Shown here: positions 7,855 to 16,766 of the stretch, one piece after another | Numbering within the stretch: the stretch's first letter is position 1 | Layout of the letters: each line of letters starts with the position of its first letter | Assembly (NCBI GenBank): GCA_018436095.1 | Contig: JAHDMJ010000004.1 | Span: forward strand, 1 to 64,000 | Direction: 5' to 3' | Length of the DNA stretch: 64,000 nt | From: Clostridia bacterium | Lineage (GTDB): Bacteria; Bacillota; Peptococcia; DRI-13; UBA5745 | Position numbers and translations under genes: made by a program | The notes under the pieces: model-generated | Seen by the model: only the letters and a program-made list of their open reading frames with translations | What the model was told of the DNA's origin: nothing | The model's database searches: none

Positions 7855-9288
7855 TTGTGCCAACGCTATGAAAGCCCATTATGCGCCCGCTACGCCAGCA
7901 AAGAAATGCAGGGGATTTTTTCACCTCAAAAGAAATTCAGTACCTGGCGGCGGCTCTGGATCGTTTTAGCGGAAGCCCAGCAAGAGCTGGGACTGCCGAT
8001 TACCGGCGAGCAAATTGAAGAAATGCGGCGGCATCAGGAGGACATCGACTTTGCCAGAGCCGGCTGGTGGGAAAGCCAGGTGCAGCACGACGTGATGGCC
8101 CATATCCATACCTATGGCGAACAATGTCCCAAGGCTCAAGGTATTATTCATTTGGGTGCTACTTCCGCTTATGTTGGGGATAATACGGATATCATCGTCA
8201 TGACGGAAGCCATGGAATTGGTCAGGCATAAGCTGAGAAGGGTAATGAGGGCCCTGGCGGATTTTGCCTGCCGGTATAAAGACCTGCCTACTTTAGGCTA
8301 TACACATTTTCAGTCGGCTCAGCCTACTACCGTAGGCAAAAGGGCCTCCTTGTGGCTGATGGAATTTCTCCTGGATTTGGAGCAGATCGAGTTTTTTCTT
8401 TCCCGGCGGCGGCTGCGGGGAGTAAAGGGTACCACCGGTACCCAAGCCAGCTTCCTGGCCTTGTTTGAAGGGGATCATGATAAAGTAAAGGCTTTGGATC
8501 AGAAGGTGGCGGCTAAACTGGGCTTTGCCGAAAGCTTCCCCGTTACCGGCCAGACCGTCAGCCGCAAGCTGGACAGCCTGGCTTTGAATGTGCTTTCCGG
8601 CATTGCCCAGAGCGCTGCCAAAACAGCGGGAGATATTCGCCTTTTGCAGCACTTAGGGGAGATTGAAGAGCCTTTTGATAAGAAGCAAGTGGGTTCTTCC
8701 GCCATGGCTTATAAACGCAATCCCATGCGCAGTGAGCGGATCTGCTCCCTGGCCCGCTATGTGATTGCCGACGCCCAAAATCCGGCCTTCACCTCGGCCA
8801 GTCAATGGCTGGAGCGGACCCTGGATGATTCTGCCAATAAAAGAATTAGTATACCGGAAGGCTTTTTGGCGGTGGACGGTATTCTGGATCTGCTGGAAAA
8901 GATCATATCCGGGCTGGTGGTTTATCCCAAAGTAATTGAAAAACATTTGGCAGCGGAACTGCCTTTTATGGCCACAGAGCAGATTCTGATGCTGGCAGTT
9001 AAAAAAGGCGGCAGCCGCCAGGAACTCCATGAAAAAATCAGAGTTTATTCTATGGAAGTAGTAAAGGCCATGCGGGAAGAGGGGGAAGAGAACCGGCTTT
9101 TGGCTAAGATTGCCGCCGATCCTGCCTTCCGCCTGACTTTTGAGGAATTACAGGCAATGCTTAAACCGGAGGAGTTTGTGGGCCGGGCGCCCCAGCAGAC
9201 GGCAGAGTTTCTGCGGGACTATATTGAGCCGGAGCTGGCTAAAGGAGGGAAAGAAAAAATTGACCCAGGAGAATCAAGGGAAAACTAG
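7855..9288 (+). CDS. purB: Adenylosuccinate lyase
   Basis: A 477-residue fumarase/aspartase-superfamily lyase that cleaves SAICAR and adenylosuccinate in purine synthesis. The signature loop is [14 protein letters not shown] (residues about 281-294); [32 protein letters not shown] and TGTQASF are the other active-site blocks. The start is TTG at 7855, 8 nt after AGGAGG (7841-7846); the nearby ATG at 7849 is out of frame and soon stops. Its 3' end overlaps the start chosen for potA by 29 nt, so purB and potABC may be co-transcribed. Confidence 0.93.
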   Translation: MCQRYESPLCARYASKEMQGIFSPQKKFSTWRRLWIVLAEAQQELGLPITGEQIEEMRRHQEDIDFARAGWWESQVQHDVMAHIHTYGEQCPKAQGIIHLGATSAYVGDNTDIIVMTEAMELVRHKLRRVMRALADFACRYKDLPTLGYTHFQSAQPTTVGKRASLWLMEFLLDLEQIEFFLSRRRLRGVKGTTGTQASFLALFEGDHDKVKALDQKVAAKLGFAESFPVTGQTVSRKLDSLALNVLSGIAQSAAKTAGDIRLLQHLGEIEEPFDKKQVGSSAMAYKRNPMRSERICSLARYVIADAQNPAFTSASQWLERTLDDSANKRISIPEGFLAVDGILDLLEKIISGLVVYPKVIEKHLAAELPFMATEQILMLAVKKGGSRQELHEKIRVYSMEVVKAMREEGEENRLLAKIAADPAFRLTFEELQAMLKPEEFVGRAPQQTAEFLRDYIEPELAKGGKEKIDPGESREN

Positions 9289-10339
9289 CCAGGAAATGAT
9301 CCGCCTCGTCGATATCCATAAAGAGTTTGAAGGGGAGACGGTGTTAAACCGGATCAACCTGAGTATTGCCAAAAACGAGTTTGTTACGCTTTTGGGGCCT
9401 TCCGGCTGCGGCAAAACCACCACCCTCCGTATTATCGGCGGTTTTGAGCATCCCACCTCCGGCGATGTAATGTTTGACGGCCAGCGCATCAATGATATTC
9501 CCGCCTACCAGAGAAAGGTCAATACGGTTTTTCAGCGCTACGCCTTGTTCCCTCATTTGAATGTCTACGAAAATATTGCCTTTGGCCTGCATATTGCCAA
9601 AAAAGACAGCAAAGAAATCAAAGCCAAAGTCAAAGCCTCCTTAGACCTGGTGGACATGCCCGGCTTTGAAAAAAGACCCATCCGCTCCCTGTCCGGCGGG
9701 CAGCAGCAGCGGGTGGCTATTGCCCGGGCGGTGGTTAACGAGCCCAAGGTGCTGCTTTTGGACGAGCCTTTGGCGGCTCTGGATCTGAAAATGCGCAAGG
9801 AGATGCAGTTGGAGTTGAAAAACATGCAGAAACAGCTAGGCATCACCTTTGTTTTTGTCACCCATGACCAGGAGGAAGCCTTGACCATGAGCGATACCGT
9901 AGTGGTCATGAAAGGCGGCATCATTCAGCAGATCGGCAGCCCCATCAATATTTATAATGAGCCGGAAAATGTTTTCGTGGCGGATTTTATCGGCGAAAGC
10001 ATTATTTTGGAGGGCCGTTTTCTCGAAGACTGCTTAGTGGAGTTTGCCGGCAGAACCTTTCCCTGCGTGGACAAGGGTTTCATACCCGGTCAACCCGTGG
10101 ACGTGGTCATCCGGCCGGAGGATGTGGATATCTCGGCAGACCCGGCGGCAGCCATGCTTCAGGCTACGGTGACCTCCGTGGTTTTCAAAGGAGTTCATTA
10201 TGAGATGCTGGCGGAGACTGACCAGGGCCAGGAATGGATGATCCACAGCACCACTATGGCCCCGCCGGGGCAGATTATCGGCATGTCCCTTAAGCCGGAT
10301 AATATCCATCTGATGAAAAAGGAGGTGCAGGGGACTTGA
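9260..10339 (+). CDS. potA: Spermidine/putrescine ABC transporter ATPase
   Basis: The ATP-hydrolysing subunit of a polyamine importer. Walker A is [10 protein letters not shown], the Q-loop region [15 protein letters not shown] is typical of PotA, the signature is [14 protein letters not shown] and Walker B is [13 protein letters not shown]-terminal TOBE-type regulatory domain follows from about residue 245. The best start is TTG at 9260 behind AGGAGG (9243-9248), giving 359 residues; the ATG at 9296 is an alternative with poor spacing, and a longer in-frame reading back to 9140 only shadows purB. The gene overlaps potB by 4 nt. Confidence 0.93.
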   Translation: MTQENQGKTSQEMIRLVDIHKEFEGETVLNRINLSIAKNEFVTLLGPSGCGKTTTLRIIGGFEHPTSGDVMFDGQRINDIPAYQRKVNTVFQRYALFPHLNVYENIAFGLHIAKKDSKEIKAKVKASLDLVDMPGFEKRPIRSLSGGQQQRVAIARAVVNEPKVLLLDEPLAALDLKMRKEMQLELKNMQKQLGITFVFVTHDQEEALTMSDTVVVMKGGIIQQIGSPINIYNEPENVFVADFIGESIILEGRFLEDCLVEFAGRTFPCVDKGFIPGQPVDVVIRPEDVDISADPAAAMLQATVTSVVFKGVHYEMLAETDQGQEWMIHSTTMAPPGQIIGMSLKPDNIHLMKKEVQGT

Positions 10340-11154
10340 AGCGGAATTGGTCACTTTATCCCTATATTCTTTGGATGGTGGTCTTCACTATTGTGCCGAT
10401 TCTCATGGTGCTGTATTACAGCCTCGTTGAGGCAGGCGGCGGCTTCAGCCTGACCTTAAGCCATTATGCCCGGGTTTTTGAGCCCCTTTATTTGTCGGTG
10501 ATCTGGCGCTCCATCCTCCTGGCTTTGGTCAGCACCGTAATCTGCCTGCTTTTGGGCTATCCCGTGGCCATGATTCTGGCCTCAAGCCCTGCCAAGCAGC
10601 AGTTCAGCCTGATCGTGCTTTTTGTGGTGCCCATGTGGATGAATTTTTTGGCCCGTACCTATGCCTGGATGTCTTTACTGGAAACCAACGGTATTATCAA
10701 TACTTTTTTAGGCTTTTTCGGAATAGAGCCTTTAAGCATGCTTTACACCTCCGGGGCCGTGGTCTTGGGTATGGTCTATAATTACCTGCCCTTTATGGTT
10801 TTTCCCATATTTACGGTGCTGCGGAAGCTGGACCCCTCTTTGCTGGAAGCGGCGGAGGACTTAGGCGCCAATCCTTTAAAAACCTTTATGAAGGTGATTT
10901 TCCCCTTGAGTCTGCCGGGGGTGCTCTCCGGCATTACTATGGTTTTTATGCCGGCGGTAACCACCTTCGTCATTTCCCAGCTCTTGGGCGGCGGCCAGTT
11001 TACCCTGATCGGCAACCTGATTCAGCAGCAGTATCTGCGGACCTATGACTGGGGCTTCGGTTCTTCCTTATCCATCATTTTGATGATCATCATTTTGCTG
11101 TCCATGGGCCTGATTTCCCGCAGCAATACCAATGAGGAAGGGGGGATTCTATGA
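10336..11154 (+). CDS. potB: Spermidine/putrescine ABC transporter permease
   Basis: A 272-residue inner-membrane permease with about six membrane spans. The EAA loop that docks on PotA is [20 protein letters not shown]. The start is TTG at 10336, overlapping the potA stop (TTGA), with GGAGGTG 8 nt upstream. Translational coupling with potA and potC is likely. Confidence 0.93.
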   Translation: MKRNWSLYPYILWMVVFTIVPILMVLYYSLVEAGGGFSLTLSHYARVFEPLYLSVIWRSILLALVSTVICLLLGYPVAMILASSPAKQQFSLIVLFVVPMWMNFLARTYAWMSLLETNGIINTFLGFFGIEPLSMLYTSGAVVLGMVYNYLPFMVFPIFTVLRKLDPSLLEAAEDLGANPLKTFMKVIFPLSLPGVLSGITMVFMPAVTTFVISQLLGGGQFTLIGNLIQQQYLRTYDWGFGSSLSIILMIIILLSMGLISRSNTNEEGGIL

Positions 11155-11927
11155 AGGCGGCCATGAAGAAGGCTTACCTCTGGCTGATTTTCATCTTCCT
11201 GTATGCCCCGATTCTAGTACTGGTGCTGTTTTCCTTCAATACCTCCAAATCCCGGGCCAGCTGGGAGGGCTTCAGCCTGAAATGGTATATTGAGCTTTTT
11301 CAGGACCGGGCCATTATGACGGCTTTGGGCAATACGGTGCTGATCGCCGTGGTATCGGCTTTGGCGGCGGCGGTGGTGGGAACAATTGCGGCCATCGGCA
11401 TTTATAATCTCAAGGGCTGGCGCAAAAACTTCATTATCAATGTAACCTACCTGCCTATCCTGAATCCCGATATCGTCACCGGCATTTCCATGATGATTCT
11501 GTTTATTGCTCTATCCTTCCCCCGGGGCCTGGCCAGCCTGATCATTGCCCATATCACCTTCGGCTTGCCTTATGTGGTTATTTCCGTTTTGCCGAAGCTG
11601 GCCCAGCTAGACCCGCAGATTTTTGATGCTGCCCTGGACTTGGGAGCCACACCCCGGGAGGCCTATACCAAAGTGATTTTGCCTCAGGTGCTGCCCGGCG
11701 TATTTACCGGCTTTCTTTTGGCTTTTACCATGTCCGTGGATGATTTTGTGGTGAGCTTTTTCGTGACGGGCAACGGCGTAGAGAATCTGGCCATATCCAT
11801 ATACTCCATGGCCCGCCGGGGCATTAATCCCAAAATCAATGCCGTTCTCACCCTGCTTTTTGCCGCCGTAGTGGCTATGATGTATCTGATTCAGCGGCGG
11901 CTGCGCAAAAGCACGGCGGATATTTAA
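11151..11927 (+). CDS. potC: Spermidine/putrescine ABC transporter permease
   Basis: A 258-residue permease partner of PotB with about six spans. The EAA loop is DAALDLGATPREAYTKVILP, and SVDDFVVSFF is a typical PotC block. The ATG overlaps the potB stop (ATGA). potD does not follow directly: 323 bp with a long hairpin lie between them. Confidence 0.93.
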   Translation: MKAAMKKAYLWLIFIFLYAPILVLVLFSFNTSKSRASWEGFSLKWYIELFQDRAIMTALGNTVLIAVVSALAAAVVGTIAAIGIYNLKGWRKNFIINVTYLPILNPDIVTGISMMILFIALSFPRGLASLIIAHITFGLPYVVISVLPKLAQLDPQIFDAALDLGATPREAYTKVILPQVLPGVFTGFLLAFTMSVDDFVVSFFVTGNGVENLAISIYSMARRGINPKINAVLTLLFAAVVAMMYLIQRRLRKSTADI

Positions 11928-11970
11928 ATGTAAGCAGTAGAGCATGTGAATGAGTGGACAACCGGTAAAA

Positions 11971-12117
11971 ATGAGGGAAGGCATTTAGGCAAGGACATGC
12001 CGGCTATAGCGAACATTCGCAGCCGGCTAAATTTCCTCAATCGATAATTTATTTTAATATTTAACCGGCGGAGAGTGAGCGTGGCTGGCATGTCCTTTGT
12101 GCAAAGCCTTTCCCCTT
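11971..12117. repeat. Long imperfect inverted repeat between potC and potD
   Basis: The left arm begins near GGGAAGGCATTTAGGCAAGG and continues GACATGCCGGCT; the right arm is its imperfect reverse complement ending at GGCATGTCCTTTG and GCAAAGCCTTTCCCC. Inner arms CAGCCGGCTAAAT and ATTTAACCGGCGG also pair. The arms total about 55-60 bp each around an AT-rich loop. It could be a transcript-processing or attenuation hairpin setting potD apart from potABC, or a remnant of a small mobile element. No protein is encoded here. A weak promoter (TTGCAC near 12162, TAAGAT near 12184) may serve potD. Confidence 0.75.
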
Positions 12118-12250
12118 GTTTACAAAATGTTTGCTCATGCTCTTAACGGTTAATACTGGAATTGCACTGGTCAAAATTAAATTAAGATGGTAAAATTAAA
12201 AAATGCCAAGGTAGATTCATTAAATTAGCAAAAGGGGAGTAGATAAAAAA

Positions 12251-13294
12251 GTGAAAAAGTTCTTCAGGATAATATTGAGTGCCGGCCTGGCAGGTATCAT
12301 GTTAGCAGCAGCGGGCTGCGGCGGCGGCGGCAAGGAAACTCTCAATGTGTATAACTGGGGTGATTATATTGATCCTCAGGTTTTGAAGGATTTTGAAAAG
12401 GAATATAATATAAAGGTAGTCTACGAGCAGTTCGATACCAACGAGGATATGTACGTTAAGGTAGCTAATGCTTCCGGACAGTATGATGTGGCCATTCCTT
12501 CCGATTATATGATCAGAAAGATGATCAACGAGGATATGCTGCTGCCTGTGGATATGGCCAAGATTACCAACTACGGCGAGATTGAGAACCGTTTTAAGGG
12601 GTTGGCCTATGATGCTGAAGATCAATATTCTGTACCTTATATGTGGGGTACTGTAGGTATTCTGTATAATAAAACCATGGTGGATGATGTGGTGGATAGC
12701 TGGGACATTCTCTGGAATCCCAAATATGAAAAGAAGATTTTTATGATTAATTCCTTGCGGGATTCCATCGGCATCACCTTAAAGCGCCTGGGCTACTCTC
12801 TCAATACCAGGGATCTCCAGGAGATCGAAGGGGCCAAGGCGGCTTTGATTGAGCAAAAGCCTTTGGTGCTGTCTTACGTGGGCGATGAGATGAAAGACAA
12901 AATGATCGGCGGTGAAGCGGCCCTGGCAGTATTTTGGTCCGGAGATGCAGCTTACTGCATGAGTTATAATGAAGATTTGGACTATGTTATCCCCAAGGAA
13001 GGCAGCAATATTTGGTTTGACGCCATGGTAATTCCCAAGACGGCGCAAAACGTGGAAGCTGCCCATTTGTTCATCGATTATATGTGCCGGCCGGAAGTAG
13101 GGCTTAAAAATGCGGAATACATCGGTTATTCCTCGCCCATCGGCAAGGTGCGGGAACAATTGCCCAAGGAAATCACCGAGGATGTGGCCTTTTATCCCGG
13201 TGTAGACGACTTGAAAAATTCTGAAGTATTCGAGGATCTGTCCGATGCCCTGGTCTTATATGACCGGATCTGGACGGAGGTTTTAGCGGAATAA
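12251..13294 (+). CDS. potD: Spermidine/putrescine-binding lipoprotein
   Basis: A 347-residue substrate-binding protein of the PotABCD importer. The N-terminus is a lipoprotein signal with lipobox LAAAGC (Cys23), followed by a glycine linker. NVYNWGDYIDPQVL is the classic PotD/PotF opening, and VPYMWGTVGILYNKTMV is the second family block. The start is GTG at 12251 after AAAGGGGAG. It is separated from potABC by a hairpin and probably has its own promoter, fitting a need for excess binding protein. Confidence 0.93.
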   Translation: MKKFFRIILSAGLAGIMLAAAGCGGGGKETLNVYNWGDYIDPQVLKDFEKEYNIKVVYEQFDTNEDMYVKVANASGQYDVAIPSDYMIRKMINEDMLLPVDMAKITNYGEIENRFKGLAYDAEDQYSVPYMWGTVGILYNKTMVDDVVDSWDILWNPKYEKKIFMINSLRDSIGITLKRLGYSLNTRDLQEIEGAKAALIEQKPLVLSYVGDEMKDKMIGGEAALAVFWSGDAAYCMSYNEDLDYVIPKEGSNIWFDAMVIPKTAQNVEAAHLFIDYMCRPEVGLKNAEYIGYSSPIGKVREQLPKEITEDVAFYPGVDDLKNSEVFEDLSDALVLYDRIWTEVLAE

Positions 13295-13310
13295 AAAAAT
13301 AGGAGGATTT

Positions 13311-13517
13311 ATGAGTGAGTCAGACAGGCGAAGACAGGAAGAAATAAAAGATCCGAAGACACTGCTGGATGTGGTGGAAGAGGAGTATCCTGAGAAGGTT
13401 GGCGGGTTATTCGGAGGGTTGAGCCAGATTGGCCAGCTTTTTACCTCCGAGGATTGGCTTAATATATTAACCCGGTCCCGTTCTTCTTTCGAAGGCGCCT
13501 GGAAAGAAAAAAAATAA
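13311..13517 (+). CDS. Small hypothetical protein
   Basis: A 68-residue acidic-then-basic protein not recognised as any family. It starts at an ATG with a perfect AGGAGG 6 nt upstream and lies 16 bp after potD, so it is probably translated. Charged ends (SESDRRRQEE, GAWKEKK) flank a central LFGGLSQIGQLFTSEDWLNI helix. No signal peptide or membrane span. It may be co-transcribed with potD. Confidence 0.6.
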   Translation: MSESDRRRQEEIKDPKTLLDVVEEEYPEKVGGLFGGLSQIGQLFTSEDWLNILTRSRSSFEGAWKEKK

Positions 13518-13524
13518 TAAACCC

Positions 13525-13577
13525 AATACCTTACCGGCCGGCAAAACCAGAGGGTGATGCGGCATCGGTAAGGTATT
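13525..13577. repeat. 12-bp perfect inverted repeat upstream of the LCP gene
   Basis: AATACCTTACCG (13525-13536) and CGGTAAGGTATT (13566-13577) flank a 29-nt loop; GGTATTGTC recurs just before the LCP start codon. It could be an attenuator, a weak terminator of the potD transcript, or an operator. There is no T run. Confidence 0.6.
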
Positions 13578-13598
13578 GTCAAAAACAGGGGTATTGTC

Positions 13599-14957
13599 AT
13601 GAAAGCTTTATTAAAAAGCAGAAAAAACAAGGTATTGGTTTTGCTGGCGGTCTTGGCTCTTTTGGCCTTGACCTTTTATGTCTGGCAAAATTGGTATTTT
13701 ACCTTGCCGGAAGGCGAGAAAAAGCCCGGTATCGACGGCGAGGAAGCTCCTGCCGTTTTAGCAGGCATCGATAAGTTTGATATCCTGCTTCTGGGCCTGG
13801 ATAGCAGGGAGGGAGAGCCTGGCTTAGGCCAGCGCTCCGACACAATTTTGCTGGTCACCTTGGATACGAAAGAAAACCTGGCCCGAATTCTTACTATACC
13901 CAGGGATACCAGGGTAAAGTACAAAGGCGGCTGGCATAAAATCAATGAAGTTTACAATTATGACGGCGCCGAAGGCAGTGTCCAGGCGGTTGAAGATTTG
14001 TTGGATACCAGCATAGACCGCTATGCCGTGGTGGATTTTACCGGCGTCATTCATTTGGTGGATTTGATGGACGGCGTGGACGTCAACGTACCCAAGGATA
14101 TGAGAAAGCCTTTGGAGGGCATTAACCTGAAAAAAGGGCCTCAGCACCTTAACGGCACCGACGCTTTGGCTTATATGCGCTATCGGGACGGTACCCTGTC
14201 GGATATGGACCGGTCAGAGCGCCAAAAAGAGGTGCTGATTCAGTTGGCGGAAAAAATCCTGCAGCCTTCCAATCTGCTGAAGCTCCCTTCGATCGCCAGT
14301 ACGGCTTTGAGCTACATGAAGACAGATATCAGTACCCAGGAAATTGTGGCTTTAGCCAAGCACGGCAAAGCCATCCTCGGCAACGGCATAGAAAACCAGG
14401 TGCTGCCGGGCAGCAATGAATACTACAATGGAGGCTGGTACTTTGTTCCCTATTTGGAGGAGCTGGGCCTGCCCATGGGCGAGGCCGAAAAGGAATTCCG
14501 CCGGATTATGAGCCAAAAAGCAGCCGAAGAAAAAGCCGCCGCGGAAAAAGCGGCTGAAGAAGAGGCGGCTGAAGGCGGGGCTGCCGAAGGAGAGGGAAAT
14601 CCGGAAAATCAAGAGCCAGGGAATCAAGGAAATCAGGGAGGCCCGGGAAATCAAGAGCCAGGGAATCAGGGCAACCAGGGCAATGAGCCCCCTACAGAAT
14701 CACCGGGAAATCCGCCAAATCCGCCGGGTATGGAGCAGCCCACGGATCCCGATGGGCCTACTGTGCCTGATGATGCGGCCGGGCCTGATGGCCTTGGCGA
14801 ACCAGGGGCGTCCGATGGCGGGGCTGCAGGAGAAGAGCAGCAAGAACCTGCAGTGCCGGAGCAAGATGCGGGGTCGGGGGCTGCCGCAGGCAGTCAAGAG
14901 CCGGCAGGCACCGGTGCTGATGGAACTGGCGGCACGCCGGAAGAGCCGGCGGCGTAG
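13599..14957 (+). CDS. LytR-CpsA-Psr (LCP) family cell-wall ligase with long disordered tail
   Basis: A 452-residue membrane-anchored LCP protein, the family that transfers teichoic-acid or other glycopolymers from lipid carriers to peptidoglycan. One membrane span (residues about 11-28) follows a short basic N-terminus. The LCP domain (about 55-220) shows LGLDSRE, QRSDTILLVTLD, TIPRDTRV and LAYMRYRDGTLSDMDRSERQ, with the conserved Asp and Arg residues. After about residue 300 comes a low-complexity tail rich in Ala/Glu, then Pro, Gly, Asn and Gln repeats (GNQGNQ, PGNQEPGN), probably a wall-spanning linker. The ribosome site is weak. A strong terminator follows at 15080. Confidence 0.9.
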   Translation: MKALLKSRKNKVLVLLAVLALLALTFYVWQNWYFTLPEGEKKPGIDGEEAPAVLAGIDKFDILLLGLDSREGEPGLGQRSDTILLVTLDTKENLARILTIPRDTRVKYKGGWHKINEVYNYDGAEGSVQAVEDLLDTSIDRYAVVDFTGVIHLVDLMDGVDVNVPKDMRKPLEGINLKKGPQHLNGTDALAYMRYRDGTLSDMDRSERQKEVLIQLAEKILQPSNLLKLPSIASTALSYMKTDISTQEIVALAKHGKAILGNGIENQVLPGSNEYYNGGWYFVPYLEELGLPMGEAEKEFRRIMSQKAAEEKAAAEKAAEEEAAEGGAAEGEGNPENQEPGNQGNQGGPGNQEPGNQGNQGNEPPTESPGNPPNPPGMEQPTDPDGPTVPDDAAGPDGLGEPGASDGGAAGEEQQEPAVPEQDAGSGAAAGSQEPAGTGADGTGGTPEEPAA

Positions 14958-15079
14958 GAGCCCCGGGGCGCCGCCTGGACCAGGCCAGCCAGCCCAGACA
15001 GGCCAAGCCTAGGCTTAGCATAGGCCTGGCCTGAGGATGCCGATATGGCTCCTGCAAATAGCTAATATTCAATAGGCAT

Positions 15080-15132
15080 AGGCGCTGTTTGAAGCGGTGG
15101 TGGCATACCACGGTTCAGACAGCGCTTTTTTT
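15080..15132 (+). terminator. Rho-independent terminator after the LCP gene
   Basis: GCGCTGTTTGAA and TTCAGACAGCGC form a 12-bp stem with one wobble pair, with an inner GTGGTGGCATACCAC hairpin, followed by seven T. Confidence 0.85.
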
Positions 15133-15172
15133 ACCGAATGGCCGGGGTTGGCAGTGGCTGTGGCGGGCTGTT

Positions 15173-15410
15173 CAAAATTGCAGGTTTGTTCCCGTTCGCT
15201 GAGACTAACTGAGCAAAATTGCAGGTTTGTCATCGTTCATTTGGGCTAACTGAGCAAAATTGCAGGTTTGTAACCCCTAAATCTTGCTTTCGGAATAAAT
15301 TTGACCCGAAAATAGGGTAAAAGCCCTATTTTCAGGTCAAATCACATACTACAAACTTGAAATTTTGCACATTCTCCTGCTCAATTAGGAACAAACTTGA
15401 AATTTTGAGC
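15173..15410. repeat. Repeat cluster 2: three forward and two inverted copies around a palindrome
   Basis: CAAAATTGCAGGTTTGT starts at 15173, 15214 and 15255, exactly 41 bp apart; the last two follow the block CTAACTGAG. A central palindrome (TTTGACC, GAAAATAGGG, CCCTATTTTC, GGTCAAA) lies at 15300-15341. Inverted copies starting ACAAACTTGAAATTTTG lie at 15351 and 15391, 40 bp apart. This fills much of the 730-bp non-coding gap before the CAP-domain gene. Confidence 0.88.
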
Positions 15411-15686
15411 AAAAGGCCATGGCTAGGTTGTAGGCAAGAGCGTGATCCTATGGCGTTCTCCCAAAAATCACGGTTTCCCTATAATTGAATATGCTGGAAA
15501 TTAAATCCTTGATATCAATTAGGAAATATAATCCAGCAGGTCCAAAGCTTTACCTTAACGGGCTGTTAACAATTTTGGGAATTTTTCCAGGGTTGTCAAC
15601 ATTTTTTAATTGGCAGTTTTGGAATATCTTGTGGATTGAGAGGATTTGTCCTATGTTGTAGTCTATGTCCGAAGGAGGTGTCCATT

Positions 15687-16601
15687 ATGCATAGACAAAA
15701 TGGCACGAAGCTAATGGCAGGCATTGTTACTGCGGCATTAATTAGTACGGTAGCTTTACCGGCCTTTGGCGATTGCGGTGGGTGGACATACGCCACAAAT
15801 AGAACCAACGCAAGCAAGACAGCAGAAAGCAGAATAGTAACCAATTATCAAAATTATTATGAGACACAGAAATTAAAAGGGGTAAAAACAGGAAACTGCA
15901 ATCAAGGCTCAACCTATTGCTTTAGCTCCTGCCCCACAGATTCCGGCTACTGCCCTACGGCAGACGGAGATTGCAGTAAAGGCGGCAGCACCTGCCCCGG
16001 CAGCTCCTGTGATAGCTGGGATAGTCAGGAAAAGATTGAAACCATTATTATTTCAGAAAAAGAAACCATTTGTTTTGATGGCGGCGGCCAAATCATCGAC
16101 TGCAAAAAGCCCTGGCAGGAAACTTGGCCCGACAAGCCTGCAAAGCCGGAGCAGCCTACCAAACCTACAGAACCCACAAAGCCCACAGAGCCATCGAAAC
16201 CTGTAGACCCGGTGAAGCCGGCCGACGATTTTAATGAATATCGTCAACAGATTCTGGATCTGGTCAATGCAGAGCGGGCCAAAGCCGGTTTATCGGAAGT
16301 CAAGCTCCTTGACGATGTAACGGCGGCTGCCAATGTCCGGGCTAAGGAGATCGAAACAGTATTTTCCCACACCCGTCCCGACGGCACTAGCTGCTTTACC
16401 GTATTGGATAAAGCCGGATACAGAACCATGGGTGAAAATATCGCCATGGGTCATAAGACTCCTGAGGAAGTAATGAAGGGCTGGATGAATTCGGAAGGTC
16501 ATAAGAAAAATATCCTGACCAAAGATTTTACCGGTCTGGGCCTGGGCGTTTATAAAACCTCTTCCGGCACCATGTGCTGGGTACAGCTTTTCGTAGGATA
16601 A
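15687..16601 (+). CDS. Secreted CAP/SCP-domain protein (YkwD-like)
   Basis: A 304-residue exported protein. A signal peptide (KLMAGIVTAALISTVALPAFG, cleavage near residue 28) precedes a cysteine-rich stretch (CNQGSTYCFSSCPTDSGYC and CSKGGSTCPGSSC), a Lys/Pro/Thr linker (KPTEPTKPTEPSKP), then a C-terminal CAP domain from about residue 190. The CAP signatures are LDLVNAERAKAGL, SHTRPDGTSC, GENIAMGHKTPEEVMKGWMN and SEGHKKNIL, with the conserved His and Glu. Such proteins in Bacillota are wall- or spore-associated with unclear activity. ATG at 15687 behind AAGGAGGTG; an upstream extension is not supported. Confidence 0.88.
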   Translation: MHRQNGTKLMAGIVTAALISTVALPAFGDCGGWTYATNRTNASKTAESRIVTNYQNYYETQKLKGVKTGNCNQGSTYCFSSCPTDSGYCPTADGDCSKGGSTCPGSSCDSWDSQEKIETIIISEKETICFDGGGQIIDCKKPWQETWPDKPAKPEQPTKPTEPTKPTEPSKPVDPVKPADDFNEYRQQILDLVNAERAKAGLSEVKLLDDVTAAANVRAKEIETVFSHTRPDGTSCFTVLDKAGYRTMGENIAMGHKTPEEVMKGWMNSEGHKKNILTKDFTGLGLGVYKTSSGTMCWVQLFVG

Positions 16602-16633
16602 AAGGCCATACAAAGTTAATAGCGAACGGCAAA

Positions 16634-16666
16634 GAAGCCCCCATGAATTTTGGTCATGGGGGCTTC
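16634..16666. terminator. Bidirectional hairpin between convergent operons
   Basis: GAAGCCCCCATGA and TCATGGGGGCTTC form a perfect 13-bp stem with a 7-nt loop, between the CAP gene (plus) and the sigma-54 activator gene (minus). The T run is poor, but the stem is very strong. Confidence 0.75.
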
Positions 16667-16766
16667 GCCGTGCTGTCTTTGCTGTGGCGTTATCGGCGCC
16701 GGGACATTAGGTGCTCTTGAGGCGGCTGAAGCTGCTGAACCTGGCGTCCTGCTGAACCTGGCGTCC

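Noticed and set aside
12162-12196. Strong promoter for potD (TTGCAC ... TAAAAT)
   Set aside because: The spacing to TAAAAT is 23 bp; only a weak TAAGAT fits, so it is mentioned but not listed as a promoter feature.
15173-15410. CRISPR array reading of the 41-bp repeats
   Set aside because: The sequence between repeat cores is partly conserved and only about 14-24 bp long, copies face in both directions around a palindrome, and there are no cas genes.
15590-15640. Sigma-54 promoter before the CAP-domain gene (TTGGCAG...)
   Set aside because: The GC doublet is missing at the required distance from GG.
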